A DNA stretch of 64,000 nt, taken from contig NZ_FNCN01000019.1 in the NCBI RefSeq assembly GCF_900100605.1, forward strand, positions 1 to 64,000, in the 5' to 3' direction. The DNA is from Sinosporangium album. GTDB taxonomy: Bacteria > Actinomycetota > Actinomycetes > Streptosporangiales > Streptosporangiaceae. The stretch's first letter is position 1. Every line of letters begins with the position of its first letter. Of this stretch, positions 15,792 through 25,279 are shown piece after piece. The notes under the pieces are model-generated. The model did no database searches, was not told the DNA's origin, and saw nothing but the letters and a program-made list of their open reading frames with translations. Position numbers and translations under genes: made by a program.

Positions 15792-16994
15792 GAAGTGGCT
15801 CCATCGAAGTAACGCAGCCAGGTGGCCGCGATGAACGAACGGGTGGTCGCGTCGAGCTCGTGCAGGCCCGGCTCGTGGCCGGCGGATGCCAGAGTTGCCA
15901 GGGCGGCCAGGATCTCGGCCTGGACGAGGAAGATGAAAGCACCCACGCACGCGCCGTGCAGGAAATTGACCGCGTTCCCGTCGGCGAGCACGTAGAAGTA
16001 GTGCCCGGTCCGGGCATACCGCGTGATGTGCTCCCCTGCCGGGGTCCGCCCGTACAGACCACCGAGGGCGTCAAGCTCCAGCTCGTCGTCGGAACTGGTC
16101 ACCGACGCGATGTACGCGCCGTTGGCGACGGCCGCGAAGTCATCCTCCTTGAGCGCCAGGTTGCCCGTGGCGCACACGATCAGCCCTGCCCCGGCAAGCG
16201 CGCGGGCAAGGGTGGGGGCTGTCCGGTGGCCCTGGCTGAGCGCCTGGGTGCGCTGGACGGGGTCGGAGTCGTAGACGGTGACCGCGACGTGCTTGGCGTG
16301 CAGCATCGCCGCGACCGACCGGCCGAGCTTCCCATACCCGATGACCGTTGCGGGGCGGCCCTGCAAGATGTCCCCACGGGAGCGGATCAGGGCCTCCGCG
16401 GAGAAGGTGACCGACTGGCCCACCAGGTAGTCCTCAGGGTCCTTCAGCGGAGACCGGGCGACGCTGAAGACAGGGCACGGCAGCTTATCCAAGGCCGCGT
16501 ACCGCTGATGGCCGTTCTCGGTGTCTTCCACCACCCCCACGATCCGCCCCGAGAAATGCGCGCACATGTGCTTCAACGTGGGCGCGAAGTACCCTCCCAC
16601 ATCCAGCAGCACCCACATCGCGCCCGGCCGCCCGCGCTTCCAACACCGCGAGGACGTGGCCGGGGTCGGTAAACGCGGCCCGGTCCAACTCCTCCACCGG
16701 CATCAGCCCGGTGATCTCCCGCAGCGCCCGGGCGTCGATTGACTTCGGTTTCGGCAGCACCGCCGCCACCCCGACCGCTCTGCCGACCGCCCGCAGAAAC
16801 GCTGGGCGCTCCGGCAACAAGTGGGTGATGACCAACGCCATCGTGTCGCCCGAGGCGGAGAACCGGCTGGTGACCTTCTTGAAGAAGGCGTCCACCCGGG
16901 AGACCTCGAAGTCCTCCATCACAACCACGACGGCCCGGGGCGGGTCGATGCTGGTTTCGGTGTCGACCTCACGGGGCCGGTCGCACGCTGGCAT
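15788..16994 (-). pseudogene. S-adenosylhomocysteinase-like NAD-binding protein, frameshifted
   Basis: Two overlapping frames make one protein. From the ATG at 16994 (after AGGAGG) a frame gives ITHLLPERPAFLRAVGRA, VLPKPKSID and PGHVLAVLEARAAG. The continuation sits in the next frame from about 16620 (MWVLLDVGGYFAP) to the stop at 15788. The second part holds a Rossmann motif VIGYGKLGRSVA followed by VYDSDPVQR, as in the NAD domain of S-adenosylhomocysteine hydrolases. One base too many or too few near 16620 explains the break. The order of domains suggests an SAH-hydrolase fold with divergent substrate residues. The second part could still be translated from the ATG at 16618. It is coupled to the Nudix gene. 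Confidence 0.7.
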
Positions 16995-17070
16995 TGGTGG
17001 CCTCCTTGCCTGAGCGGTCTGGTCCGTTGCTCAGAACGCTAGGTGCCGCTCGCCTGCAGCGCCTAGGAGG

Positions 17071-17085
17071 TTGCCAAGGTTTGCC
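17071..17085 (-). promoter_or_regulatory. TTGCC-N5-TTGCC direct repeat, candidate XRE operator 1
   Basis: Two TTGCC pentamers 10 bp apart lie between the XRE stop and the start of the SAHH-like/Nudix pair, about 80 bp before the latter. An identically spaced pair lies before the DUF6879 fusion gene at 18761. Same-face direct repeats at two promoters of one module suggest a shared regulator, probably the XRE protein. Confidence 0.5.
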
Positions 17086-17087
17086 AT

Positions 17088-17957
17088 CTATTCGCGCTCC
17101 AGCGCCTCCAGCGCGCTCCGGATGAGCGCCCGCGCTTTGTCACCGTGGACGGCCAAGCCGGACAACACGGTGAAGGACTTCCGGTAGAGGGCGATCTCTC
17201 TGGGCTGGGTGATGTTCAAGACGCCTGACACCAGCTCAACTGCTACAAGCTCGTCGTCGAACATCACGAACGACTCCTCGGGCCAGACCTTCAAGCGCGG
17301 CGCGTCGGTAGGGATGATTCCCAAGGAGACGGCCGGAAGCGACATCACGGTGAGGAGATGCTGGAGCTGCACGGCGTGCGTGGCGGCGTCGCACGTGCGA
17401 TACCGCAGGACGGCCTCCTCGATGACGAACAGGAAGCGGCAGCGCCCCGACCATAGGACCTTCTGCCGCTCCATGCGCTCGGCGACCGCCTCGGCGACGT
17501 CGTTGACTGTGAGGCGGAGCGTGCGGCGCACCGCGTCGAGCTGCGCCGTCGTCGTCCCCGGCGTCTGGAGCAGGCCGGGGACGATCTTTGTCTGGTAGCT
17601 GCGGACCATGATGGCCCGCTCGTACACGGGCCGGACGGCTGTCTGCGCCTGCTTTAGGCCCGAGCGGTGGAGGCGGTTGTAGCTGACCCACATGCCGGCT
17701 ACGGCGTTGCGCTCGGCCAGCAGTTCCTCTGTCCGTTCGGCCGGCACTTGGCAGACACGGCACCAAGTGCGCAGGTCTTCGGCGGAGATGGGCCGCTTAC
17801 CATTCTCGACCCTGGAGACCTTCGCAACGCCGGGCCATCCGGCCAGCCGGGCCAGCTCCGTTCCGTTGAGCCCAGCGGCCTTGCGGATCTCACGGAGCTG
17901 GTCGGCCAGATGCTGGCGCGCCTCCTGGGCGCCGGACGATGCGGAGGTCGGGGGCAT
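17088..17957 (-). CDS. XRE-family regulator with DUF5753 domain
   Basis: A 289-residue protein of a family that is abundant in filamentous actinomycetes. The helix-turn-helix occupies about residues 15-75 (ARQHLADQLREIRKAAGLNGTELARLAGWPGVAKVSRVENGKRPIS). The DUF5753 part runs from about 95 to 285, with MVRSYQTKIVPGLLQT and a terminal IALYRKSFTVLSGLAVHG block. These regulators usually sit beside small DUF397 proteins or, as here, beside DUF6879. It starts 29 bp after the DUF6879 fusion gene, probably in one transcript, and is the best candidate to bind the TTGCC repeats. Confidence 0.9.
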   Translation of the reverse strand: MPPTSASSGAQEARQHLADQLREIRKAAGLNGTELARLAGWPGVAKVSRVENGKRPISAEDLRTWCRVCQVPAERTEELLAERNAVAGMWVSYNRLHRSGLKQAQTAVRPVYERAIMVRSYQTKIVPGLLQTPGTTTAQLDAVRRTLRLTVNDVAEAVAERMERQKVLWSGRCRFLFVIEEAVLRYRTCDAATHAVQLQHLLTVMSLPAVSLGIIPTDAPRLKVWPEESFVMFDDELVAVELVSGVLNITQPREIALYRKSFTVLSGLAVHGDKARALIRSALEALERE

Positions 17958-17985
17958 GGTGTCCTGATGCGAGGTCGGCGAACAG

Positions 17986-18738
17986 CTATTCGGGATGGTA
18001 CTTCCCGTGCGGGATCGCGAGGTCCCAGAGCCGTTCGAACGCTGCGGCGTGCTCAGCGACCACGACCGTCTCCCGGATCATCTCGTCGCCGATCCTCACG
18101 CCTTCCGAGTCGTAAGAGTGCAGACGGAGCGCCCGGTTGTCGAAGATCCAGAAGTCACTGGCAGGCAGCAACCCTGGATTCTCCGGACGAGGCAGCCACC
18201 GCACCTCCTCCCCGGCAGCGACGTTCACCGCGTCGGTGATCTCGTACTCCCAGCGGACGTACTCGGTGACAGGCTCCGACACTACCCGCAGGCGGCGGAC
18301 ACGCACGCCCCGCGCAACGGCCGAGCCGATCAGCTCGCGCCACCGTTCGTCACGCTCGTCATCGGGATGCCTGCCAGTCTCCTTCCACGTGACGAACGCC
18401 GGGTCCTCCGGCCCGTAGAAGTCCCGCAGCTCCAGGTGGACGGCCGAGCGCTCGGTGTCGGCGAGAAACTCGGCGAACGTCGCCTGCCCCGGCCCCTTCA
18501 AGCCCTTCTCGTAGGTGTCCGCCGCAGCGTCGGCGATCGTCGGCCACATGCTCGCGGGCATTCGGAACACCGCCTCATCGGCCCCGATGCTCACGTGGTC
18601 GGCCACCTCCGCGATTATGCCCGGGTCGGTCACCACCTTCCCGACGAAGTAGCCGTCCCGTGTCTCCGGGTCCACGCACACAGCCGGGCAATTGTCGTGC
18701 TGGGAGTCGGGGTCCATGCCCACGAAATCTAGCGACAC
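17986..18738 (-). CDS. DUF6879 protein fused to a small N-terminal domain
   Basis: A 250-residue protein in two parts. Residues 1-70 (SLDFVGMDPDSQHDNCPAV to FRMPASMWPTIADAA) resemble a small protein that is normally encoded separately in XRE/DUF6879 gene sets, as I recall from streptomycetes. Residues 80-250 match DUF6879 (FAEFLADTERSAVHLELRD, RVRRLRVVSEPVTEYVRWEYEIT, VRWLPRPENPGLLPASDFWIFD, AIPHGKYHP). The GTG at 18738 follows a good GGAGG site. It is the first gene of the island 2 operon. Function unknown; DUF6879 proteins are linked to XRE regulators and are thought to be their partners. Confidence 0.8.
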   Translation of the reverse strand: MSLDFVGMDPDSQHDNCPAVCVDPETRDGYFVGKVVTDPGIIAEVADHVSIGADEAVFRMPASMWPTIADAAADTYEKGLKGPGQATFAEFLADTERSAVHLELRDFYGPEDPAFVTWKETGRHPDDERDERWRELIGSAVARGVRVRRLRVVSEPVTEYVRWEYEITDAVNVAAGEEVRWLPRPENPGLLPASDFWIFDNRALRLHSYDSEGVRIGDEMIRETVVVAEHAAAFERLWDLAIPHGKYHPE

Positions 18739-18760
18739 GCGATCCTCCAGGGCTCAGAGT

Positions 18761-18775
18761 TTGCCGTGGATTGCC
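18761..18775 (-). promoter_or_regulatory. TTGCC-N5-TTGCC direct repeat, candidate XRE operator 2
   Basis: The same pentamer pair as at 17071, with the same 10-bp period. It is 23 bp upstream of the GTG of the DUF6879 fusion gene, where a repressor or activator of the module would bind. Confidence 0.5.
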
Positions 18776-18875
18776 GTTAAAAGCTTCGCCCGTCACGCCG
18801 TTGAAGGCAAGACCTCACGGCCGAGTGGTGTGGAGTCGCAGGCACACGAGGGGGCTGCCCGGTCACCAGCGCGCA

Positions 18876-19019
18876 CCGTACGGCACCGCCCCGCAGGCCC
18901 GCAGGGGAGCGCCTCCGGCGCCCAGTGCACCCCCCGGCAACCCTGGCCATCCCGGCGGCCGGGCCTCGGGGAACGATCCGGAAACGAGCTGAGGGCGGTC
19001 GCGTGGCGACCGCCCTCAG
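18876..19019 (+). repeat. Direct repeat: 3' remnant of tetR and terminator, copy 2
   Basis: This non-coding stretch reads as the last codons of tetR (GTAP..RRGAPPAPSA, ending in ETS and TGA) followed by the terminator. It has no gene start and is a third, 3'-only piece of the tetR gene. It now lies downstream of rpsD on the other strand. Confidence 0.85.
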
Positions 19020-19020
19020 C
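18988..19020 (-). terminator. Perfect 15-bp hairpin between the tetR remnant and rpsD
   Basis: Arms 18988-19002 and 19006-19020 with loop GTG. It starts at the tetR remnant's stop codon and lies 30 bp beyond the rpsD stop, so it can terminate rpsD transcription. Confidence 0.8.
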
Positions 19021-19050
19021 GGGGCCGCGTGCGGGGACGCGGCGGGTGGG

Positions 19051-19671
19051 TCAGCGCGAGTAGTGCTCGACGACGAGTTGCTCGTCGACGGGCACCGCGA
19101 CCTGCTCGCGCTCGGGACGGGCGAGCAGGGTGACGCGGAGCTCCTTGAGGTCCACCGAGAGGTAGGGCGCGGTCCGATCGTCGGCGTAGATGCCTTCGGT
19201 CGCGGCGACGAACGGCTGCATTTGGCGTGACCTGGAGCGCACCCCGATCGTCTGGCCGGGTTTGACCAGGTAGCTGGGGATGTCGACCTTGCGGCCGTCG
19301 ACCGTGATGTGGCCGTGCGTGATGTATTGCCGCGCGGCGTAGATTGAGGGGGCGAGGCCCGCTCGGAGGACGATGGACGCGAGGCGCGTCTCCAGCAGCA
19401 CGACGAGCTCGGCTCCGGAGCGGCCCGGCTTGCGCAGGGCGATGTCCCAGTAGCGGCGGAGCTGCTTTTCCGACACGTCGTAGTACCACCGGAGCTTCTG
19501 CTTCTCCATGAGACGCGTGCCGTAGTCGCCCGCGTTGCGCCGGTTGGTCTTTCGTCCGTGCTCGCCCGGCGGGTAAGGCCGCGCCTCGAAGTAGCGCACG
19601 GCCTTCCTGGTCAGGGGGACGCCCGCACGCCTCGAAAGTCGCACTTTGGGCCCGGTGTAGCGCACGTTCAC
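19051..19671 (-). CDS. rpsD: 30S ribosomal protein S4, cysteine-free form
   Basis: A 206-residue S4 with the N-terminal rRNA-binding region [15 protein letters not shown], the [12 protein letters not shown] loop, an S4 RNA-binding domain ([49 protein letters not shown]) and the usual end [12 protein letters not shown]4 starts 30S assembly by binding the 5' domain of 16S rRNA. No cysteine is present, so it is the zinc-independent form. It stands alone rather than in an rpoA operon, so a second, zinc-binding S4 may exist elsewhere. It is divergent from an iron-box-bearing region. Start at the GTG or ATG near 19671, directly before the conserved block. Confidence 0.93.
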   Translation of the reverse strand: MNVRYTGPKVRLSRRAGVPLTRKAVRYFEARPYPPGEHGRKTNRRNAGDYGTRLMEKQKLRWYYDVSEKQLRRYWDIALRKPGRSGAELVVLLETRLASIVLRAGLAPSIYAARQYITHGHITVDGRKVDIPSYLVKPGQTIGVRSRSRQMQPFVAATEGIYADDRTAPYLSVDLKELRVTLLARPEREQVAVPVDEQLVVEHYSR

Positions 19672-19696
19672 CTCTCTATGGTTAGGTAATACTTAC

Positions 19697-19715
19697 TAAG
19701 GCAAGCCTTACCTTA
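19697..19715. promoter_or_regulatory. Iron-box-like (IdeR/DmdR) site
   Basis: Read on the minus strand this 19-mer begins TAAGGTAAGG and agrees with about 14 of 19 positions of the actinobacterial iron box. A second, weaker box-like palindrome overlaps on the left (19682-19700). It lies between rpsD and the DUF2470 gene, 29 bp upstream of the latter's ATG, so iron-dependent repression of the DUF2470 gene is likely. Confidence 0.6.
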
Positions 19716-19743
19716 ACAGATGATCGACTCTAGGAGACCGGGA

Positions 19744-20478
19744 ATGCAGCAGCCGCTCACCGCCCCTCCGATCCCCGAAAGGATCCGCTCGCTGGCCGCC
19801 GTCGCGGTGCCCGGCCATGTGTCCGTCGCGGGTTCTGAGTCGCCCGCGGCCACCGCCCGGGGCGGTGTCGACGCCAAGGGCCGTCCGATCCTGCTCGTCC
19901 GGCCCGGCGAGCCGCTGCACGCGGCGGCGGGCGAGACCGTGGTGACGGTCGACCTCACCGCGACCCGCAGCCTCGGCGCGGTGGAGCAGCCGCGCGGGCT
20001 GCTCAAGGTGCAGGGGTGGGCCGAGGAGGTGCCGGCGGCGGACGCGCGGGTGGCCGCGATCGCGATCGCCGAGCGCTGCCCGGACGAGGGGCTGTTCGAG
20101 GCGTTGGAGCGCAGGGGCGAACCGGGCGCGCCGCGCCTGCTCCGGGTGGATGTCGGCCAGGTGATCTACCTCGCCGGGGGCGAGTCCGGTGTCCTGGACG
20201 CCGGTGACTACCTGGACGCCTCCCCCGATCCCTTCGTCGAGGCGGCCGAGAACATGATCCGCCACGTGAACGCGGCCCACCGCGACCAGGTGAGGACGGT
20301 CGCGGCGTCCGTCATGGGTGAGCCGGCGCCCGAGGCGTGGCTGTGGGAGCTCGACCGGTTCGGCGCGACGCTGCGCGCCGGGCTGGAGCGCCCGACGCTG
20401 ATCCGCCTCCCGTGGCCCCGGCCCACGGCCACCTGCCAGGCTCTGGAGCACGCGCTGCGCTGCCTGCTCTGCGACTGA
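19744..20478 (+). CDS. DUF2470-domain protein, likely heme/iron related
   Basis: A 244-residue protein. The C-terminal third of the fold carries a DUF2470 motif (AAENMIRHVNAAHRDQVRTVAASVMG), the helical domain attached to HugZ-like heme-degrading or heme-binding proteins. The N-terminal part is a split-barrel-like region with LVRPGEPLHAAAGETVVTVDLT. I chose the ATG at 19744 because AGGAG lies eight bases upstream. An iron-box-like sequence just before it supports a role in iron or heme handling. Similar proteins often sit near siderophore genes; here only rpsD is adjacent. A strong bidirectional terminator follows. Confidence 0.75.
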   Translation: MQQPLTAPPIPERIRSLAAVAVPGHVSVAGSESPAATARGGVDAKGRPILLVRPGEPLHAAAGETVVTVDLTATRSLGAVEQPRGLLKVQGWAEEVPAADARVAAIAIAERCPDEGLFEALERRGEPGAPRLLRVDVGQVIYLAGGESGVLDAGDYLDASPDPFVEAAENMIRHVNAAHRDQVRTVAASVMGEPAPEAWLWELDRFGATLRAGLERPTLIRLPWPRPTATCQALEHALRCLLCD

Positions 20479-20503
20479 GCGCGACCGCCCGGCGGCAGGC
20501 GGG

Positions 20504-20547
20504 TACGGCGAAGCCGCCCCGGGACCCTCCGGGGCGGCTTCGCCGTA
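20504..20547. terminator. Bidirectional terminator between the DUF2470 and ROK genes
   Basis: A perfect 19-bp stem (20504-20522 with 20529-20547) and a six-base loop lie between two convergent genes. Confidence 0.85.
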
Positions 20548-20554
20548 CGCGGCG

Positions 20555-21754
20555 TCAGAGCGGCTGCGCCGCCAGGCCCGCGTCGATGACGTCGGGGGCG
20601 AGGACGTGGTCGACGACCATCAGGGCGCATCCGGTGATGCCCGCCCCCGGCCCGAGGCGGCTGAGTTCGATGCGCAGATTGCGGGTGGCCAGGGCGGTGG
20701 AGCGGCGGTAGACGACTTCGCGCACCGCTCCCACGAGCGGCTGGAACGCCTCGGCCACTTCGCCGCCGAGCACGACGACCGACGGGTTGAGCACGTTGAC
20801 GGCGGTGGCGATGACCTCGCCGAGGTTGCGGCCGGCCTCGCGCACGATGGTCATGGTCTCGGCGTCGCCCGCTCTGACCAGGGCCACCACGTCGGCGAGG
20901 GAGGTGACGTCCCGGCCGCGCTCCCGCAGGTCGCGCAGGATGGCGGTGCCGCTGGCGACCGAGTCGACGCAGTCGACGTTGCCGCACCGGCACAGCACGC
21001 CCGAGCCGTGCTGGACGGGGATGTGGCCGATCTCTCCGGCGGCGCCGAGCGCGCCGCGCAGGATCTGCCCGCCCGCGACGATGCCGGCGCCGATGCGGGT
21101 GGACACCTTCACGTACAGGAGGTCGGCGACCTGGTCGGCGTAGGCCGCCCGGTGCTCGCCGATGGCGATCACGTTCACGTCGTTGTCGACGAAGACGGGC
21201 ACCGGGAAGCGTTCGGCGATGATCGGCGGGATGACGACGCCGGTCCAGCTCGCCATGACGCGGGCGCTCTCGGCGCGGCCGGCGGCGAACTCGACGGTGG
21301 CGGGCACGCCCATGCCGACGCCGCGCACCAGGGAGGCGGGGCGGTCTCCCAGCAGGTCGGCCCAGGTTTTCAGCACGAGCGGCAGGACCGCGCCGGGGCC
21401 TTCCTCGACGTCGATCGCGAGGTCGGTGCGTTCCAGCGCCGTGCCCGACAGGTCGCAGACGGCGATCTGGGTACGGCTCGCGCCGAGGGCGGCGGTGAGG
21501 ATGACCCCGCCGGCGGCGTTGAAGACGAGGCGGGTCGGGGGCCTGCCGCCGGTCGACGGCCCGTCGCTGTCCTCCACGACCAGGCCGTGCTCGATGAGCT
21601 CGCTGACGCGGAGCGAGACGGCGGGTCGGGACAGGCCGGTGACGCGGCCGAGGTCGGATCGTGTGACGGCCTCGCCGGTGCGGATCAGGCGCAGCACCTC
21701 TCCGCTGGTGGCGAGTGCTGCGGCGGTACGTCGAGACATCAAGAAGTAAGTCAA
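20555..21754 (-). CDS. ROK-family transcriptional repressor
   Basis: A 399-residue ROK protein with an N-terminal winged helix (residues 15-75: VLRLIRTGEAVTRSDLGRVTGLSRPAVSLRVSELIEHG) and a sugar-kinase-like domain. The kinase part keeps a divergent phosphate motif (ALGASRTQIAV), the acidic VFVDNDVNV block and a zinc site (CRCGNVDC). ROK repressors sense sugars or sugar phosphates. It faces zwf-edd-glk-eda across 107 bp that contain a perfect palindrome, so I infer that it represses the Entner-Doudoroff operon until glucose or a phosphorylated sugar is present. The TTG at 21754 follows GAAGGGGG; an ATG five codons later is the alternative. Confidence 0.9.
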   Translation of the reverse strand: MTYFLMSRRTAAALATSGEVLRLIRTGEAVTRSDLGRVTGLSRPAVSLRVSELIEHGLVVEDSDGPSTGGRPPTRLVFNAAGGVILTAALGASRTQIAVCDLSGTALERTDLAIDVEEGPGAVLPLVLKTWADLLGDRPASLVRGVGMGVPATVEFAAGRAESARVMASWTGVVIPPIIAERFPVPVFVDNDVNVIAIGEHRAAYADQVADLLYVKVSTRIGAGIVAGGQILRGALGAAGEIGHIPVQHGSGVLCRCGNVDCVDSVASGTAILRDLRERGRDVTSLADVVALVRAGDAETMTIVREAGRNLGEVIATAVNVLNPSVVVLGGEVAEAFQPLVGAVREVVYRRSTALATRNLRIELSRLGPGAGITGCALMVVDHVLAPDVIDAGLAAQPL

Positions 21755-21786
21755 TCACACCCCCTTCGGACATGAGAAGTCACCAC

Positions 21787-21803
21787 TTATTCATCTTGAA
21801 TAA
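21787..21803. promoter_or_regulatory. Palindrome TTATTCA-TCT-TGAATAA, likely ROK operator
   Basis: A perfect 7-bp inverted repeat in an AT-rich patch between the divergent ROK and zwf genes. It is the only such palindrome in the gap, about 33 bp before the ROK start and 58 bp before the zwf frame. Confidence 0.65.
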
Positions 21804-21860
21804 CAAAACTAAGCTTGAACACGACCAAACATCCGGGATAGTGTCCCGTTCTGTCCTTCT

Positions 21861-23410
<1,550 letters not shown>

Positions 23411-23414
<4 letters not shown>

Positions 23415-25279
23415 ACACCGTGATGAGCAGGATCGCCGAGGTCACCGAGCGCATCCTTGCGCGCAGCGCGGCCGGGCGGGCCGCCTACCTCGACCGGGTG
23501 AGCCGCGACGCCGACGCCGCGGCCGAGCGCGGCCCCGCCCGCACGGCGCTCGGCTGCGCCAACCTCGCCCACGGCTTCGCCGCCTGCGGCCCGGCCGACA
23601 AGCTGGACCTGCGCGGGGCGGCCAAGCCGGGCGTGGCCATCGTCACGAGCTACAACGACATGCTGTCGGCGCATCAGCCGTACGAGACCTACCCCGCGGT
23701 CCTGAAGGCCGCGGCGCGCGAGGCAGGGGCCGTGGCGCAGGTCGCCGGGGGCGTCCCGGCGATGTGCGACGGCATCACGCAGGGGCGCGCCGGCATGGAG
23801 CTGTCGCTCTACAGCCGGGACGTGATCGCGATGTCGACGGCCATCGCGCTGTCGCACGACATGTTCGACGCGGCGCTGCTGCTGGGCGTGTGCGACAAGA
23901 TCGTGCCGGGTCTGCTGATCGGCGCGCTGCGGTTCGGGCACCTGCCCGCGCTGCTGGTGCCCGCCGGGCCGATGACCTCGGGGCTGCCCAACAAGGTCAA
24001 GGCCCGCAGCCGGCAGCTCTTCGCCGAAGGCAGGATCGGCCGGGCGGAGATGCTGGACGCGGAGGCGCAGTCGTACCACTCGCCCGGCACGTGCACCTTC
24101 TACGGCACCGCCAACTCCAACCAGGTGCTCATGGAGGTCATGGGGCTGCACCTGCCGGGGGCCACGTTCGTCAACCCGCACACCGAGCTGCGCGCCGCGC
24201 TGACGAAGGCGGCGGCGCGGCGGGTGGTCGAGCTGACGGCGCACGGCCGCGAGTACACCCCGGTGGGCCGGTTGGTGGACGAGAAGGCGATTGTGAACGC
24301 GGTCGTGGCGCTGCTGGCCACCGGCGGCTCCACCAACCACACGCTGCACCTGATCGCGATCGCCGCCGCCGCGGGCATCGAGCTGACGTGGGACGACTTC
24401 GCCGACCTCTCCGCCGTGGTACCTCTGCTCACGCGGATGTACCCGAACGGCCAGGCCGACGTGAACCACTTCCAGGCGGCCGGGGGCATGCAGGTGCTCA
24501 TCGGCGAACTCCTCGACGCCGGGCTGCTCCACGGGGACGTGCTGACCGTGGCGGGCCGCGGGCTCGACCTCTACCGGTCGGCGCCCGAGCTGAAGGACGG
24601 CGGGCCGGTGTGGCGCGAGCGCGCCGAGCCGAGCTCGGACACCGAGGTCCTGCGGGGGGTGGCGGAGCCGTTCTCCGCCGACGGGGGGATCCACATGCTC
24701 AGCGGCAACCTCGGGCGTGCCGTGAGCAAGGTGTCGGCGGTCAAGCCGGAGCACCTGGTGGTCGAGGCCCCGGCGCGGGTGTTCGACGACCAGGCGGAGC
24801 TGCTGGCGGCGTTCGAGGCCGGGGAGCTCGACGGTCTGGACTTCGTGGCGGTCATCCGCTACCAGGGGCCGAGCGCGAACGGCATGCCCGAGCTCCACAA
24901 GCTGACGCCGCCGCTGGCCGTGCTGCTCGACCGGGGGCAGCGCGTGGCGATCGTGACCGACGGCCGCATGTCGGGCGCCTCGGGCAAGGTGCCCGCGGCG
25001 ATCCACCTGTCGCCGGAGGCCGCGCGGGGCGGCGCGCTCGCCCTCGTCCGCGACGGCGACCTGATCCGGCTCGACGGGGCTGCGGGCACGCTCGACCTGC
25101 TGGTCCCCGAGAGCGAACTGGCGGAGAGGACGCCGTCGGGCGCGCCGCCGGCCCGCGGCGCGTGGTCGGGCACCGGACGCGAGCTGTTCGAGGTGTTCCG
25201 GCCCGGCGTCGGGCCCGCGGAGCGCGGGGCCTCCGTCTTCGACAGCGTGTTCACCGCTTCCGCGGGGCAGGCCGAATGA
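23411..25279 (+). CDS. edd: Phosphogluconate dehydratase
   Basis: The 622-residue enzyme converts 6-phosphogluconate to 2-keto-3-deoxy-6-phosphogluconate (KDPG), the signature step of the Entner-Doudoroff pathway. It belongs to the IlvD/Edd family, with [37 protein letters not shown] and [13 protein letters not shown]; the cysteines are the iron-sulfur ligands. The end has [17 protein letters not shown]. The sequence SAHQPYE and the length fit Edd rather than dihydroxyacid dehydratase. The GTG at 23411 overlaps the zwf stop (GTGA); an ATG at 23423 is possible. Its stop overlaps the glk start (ATGA), so the four genes are translationally coupled. Confidence 0.95.
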
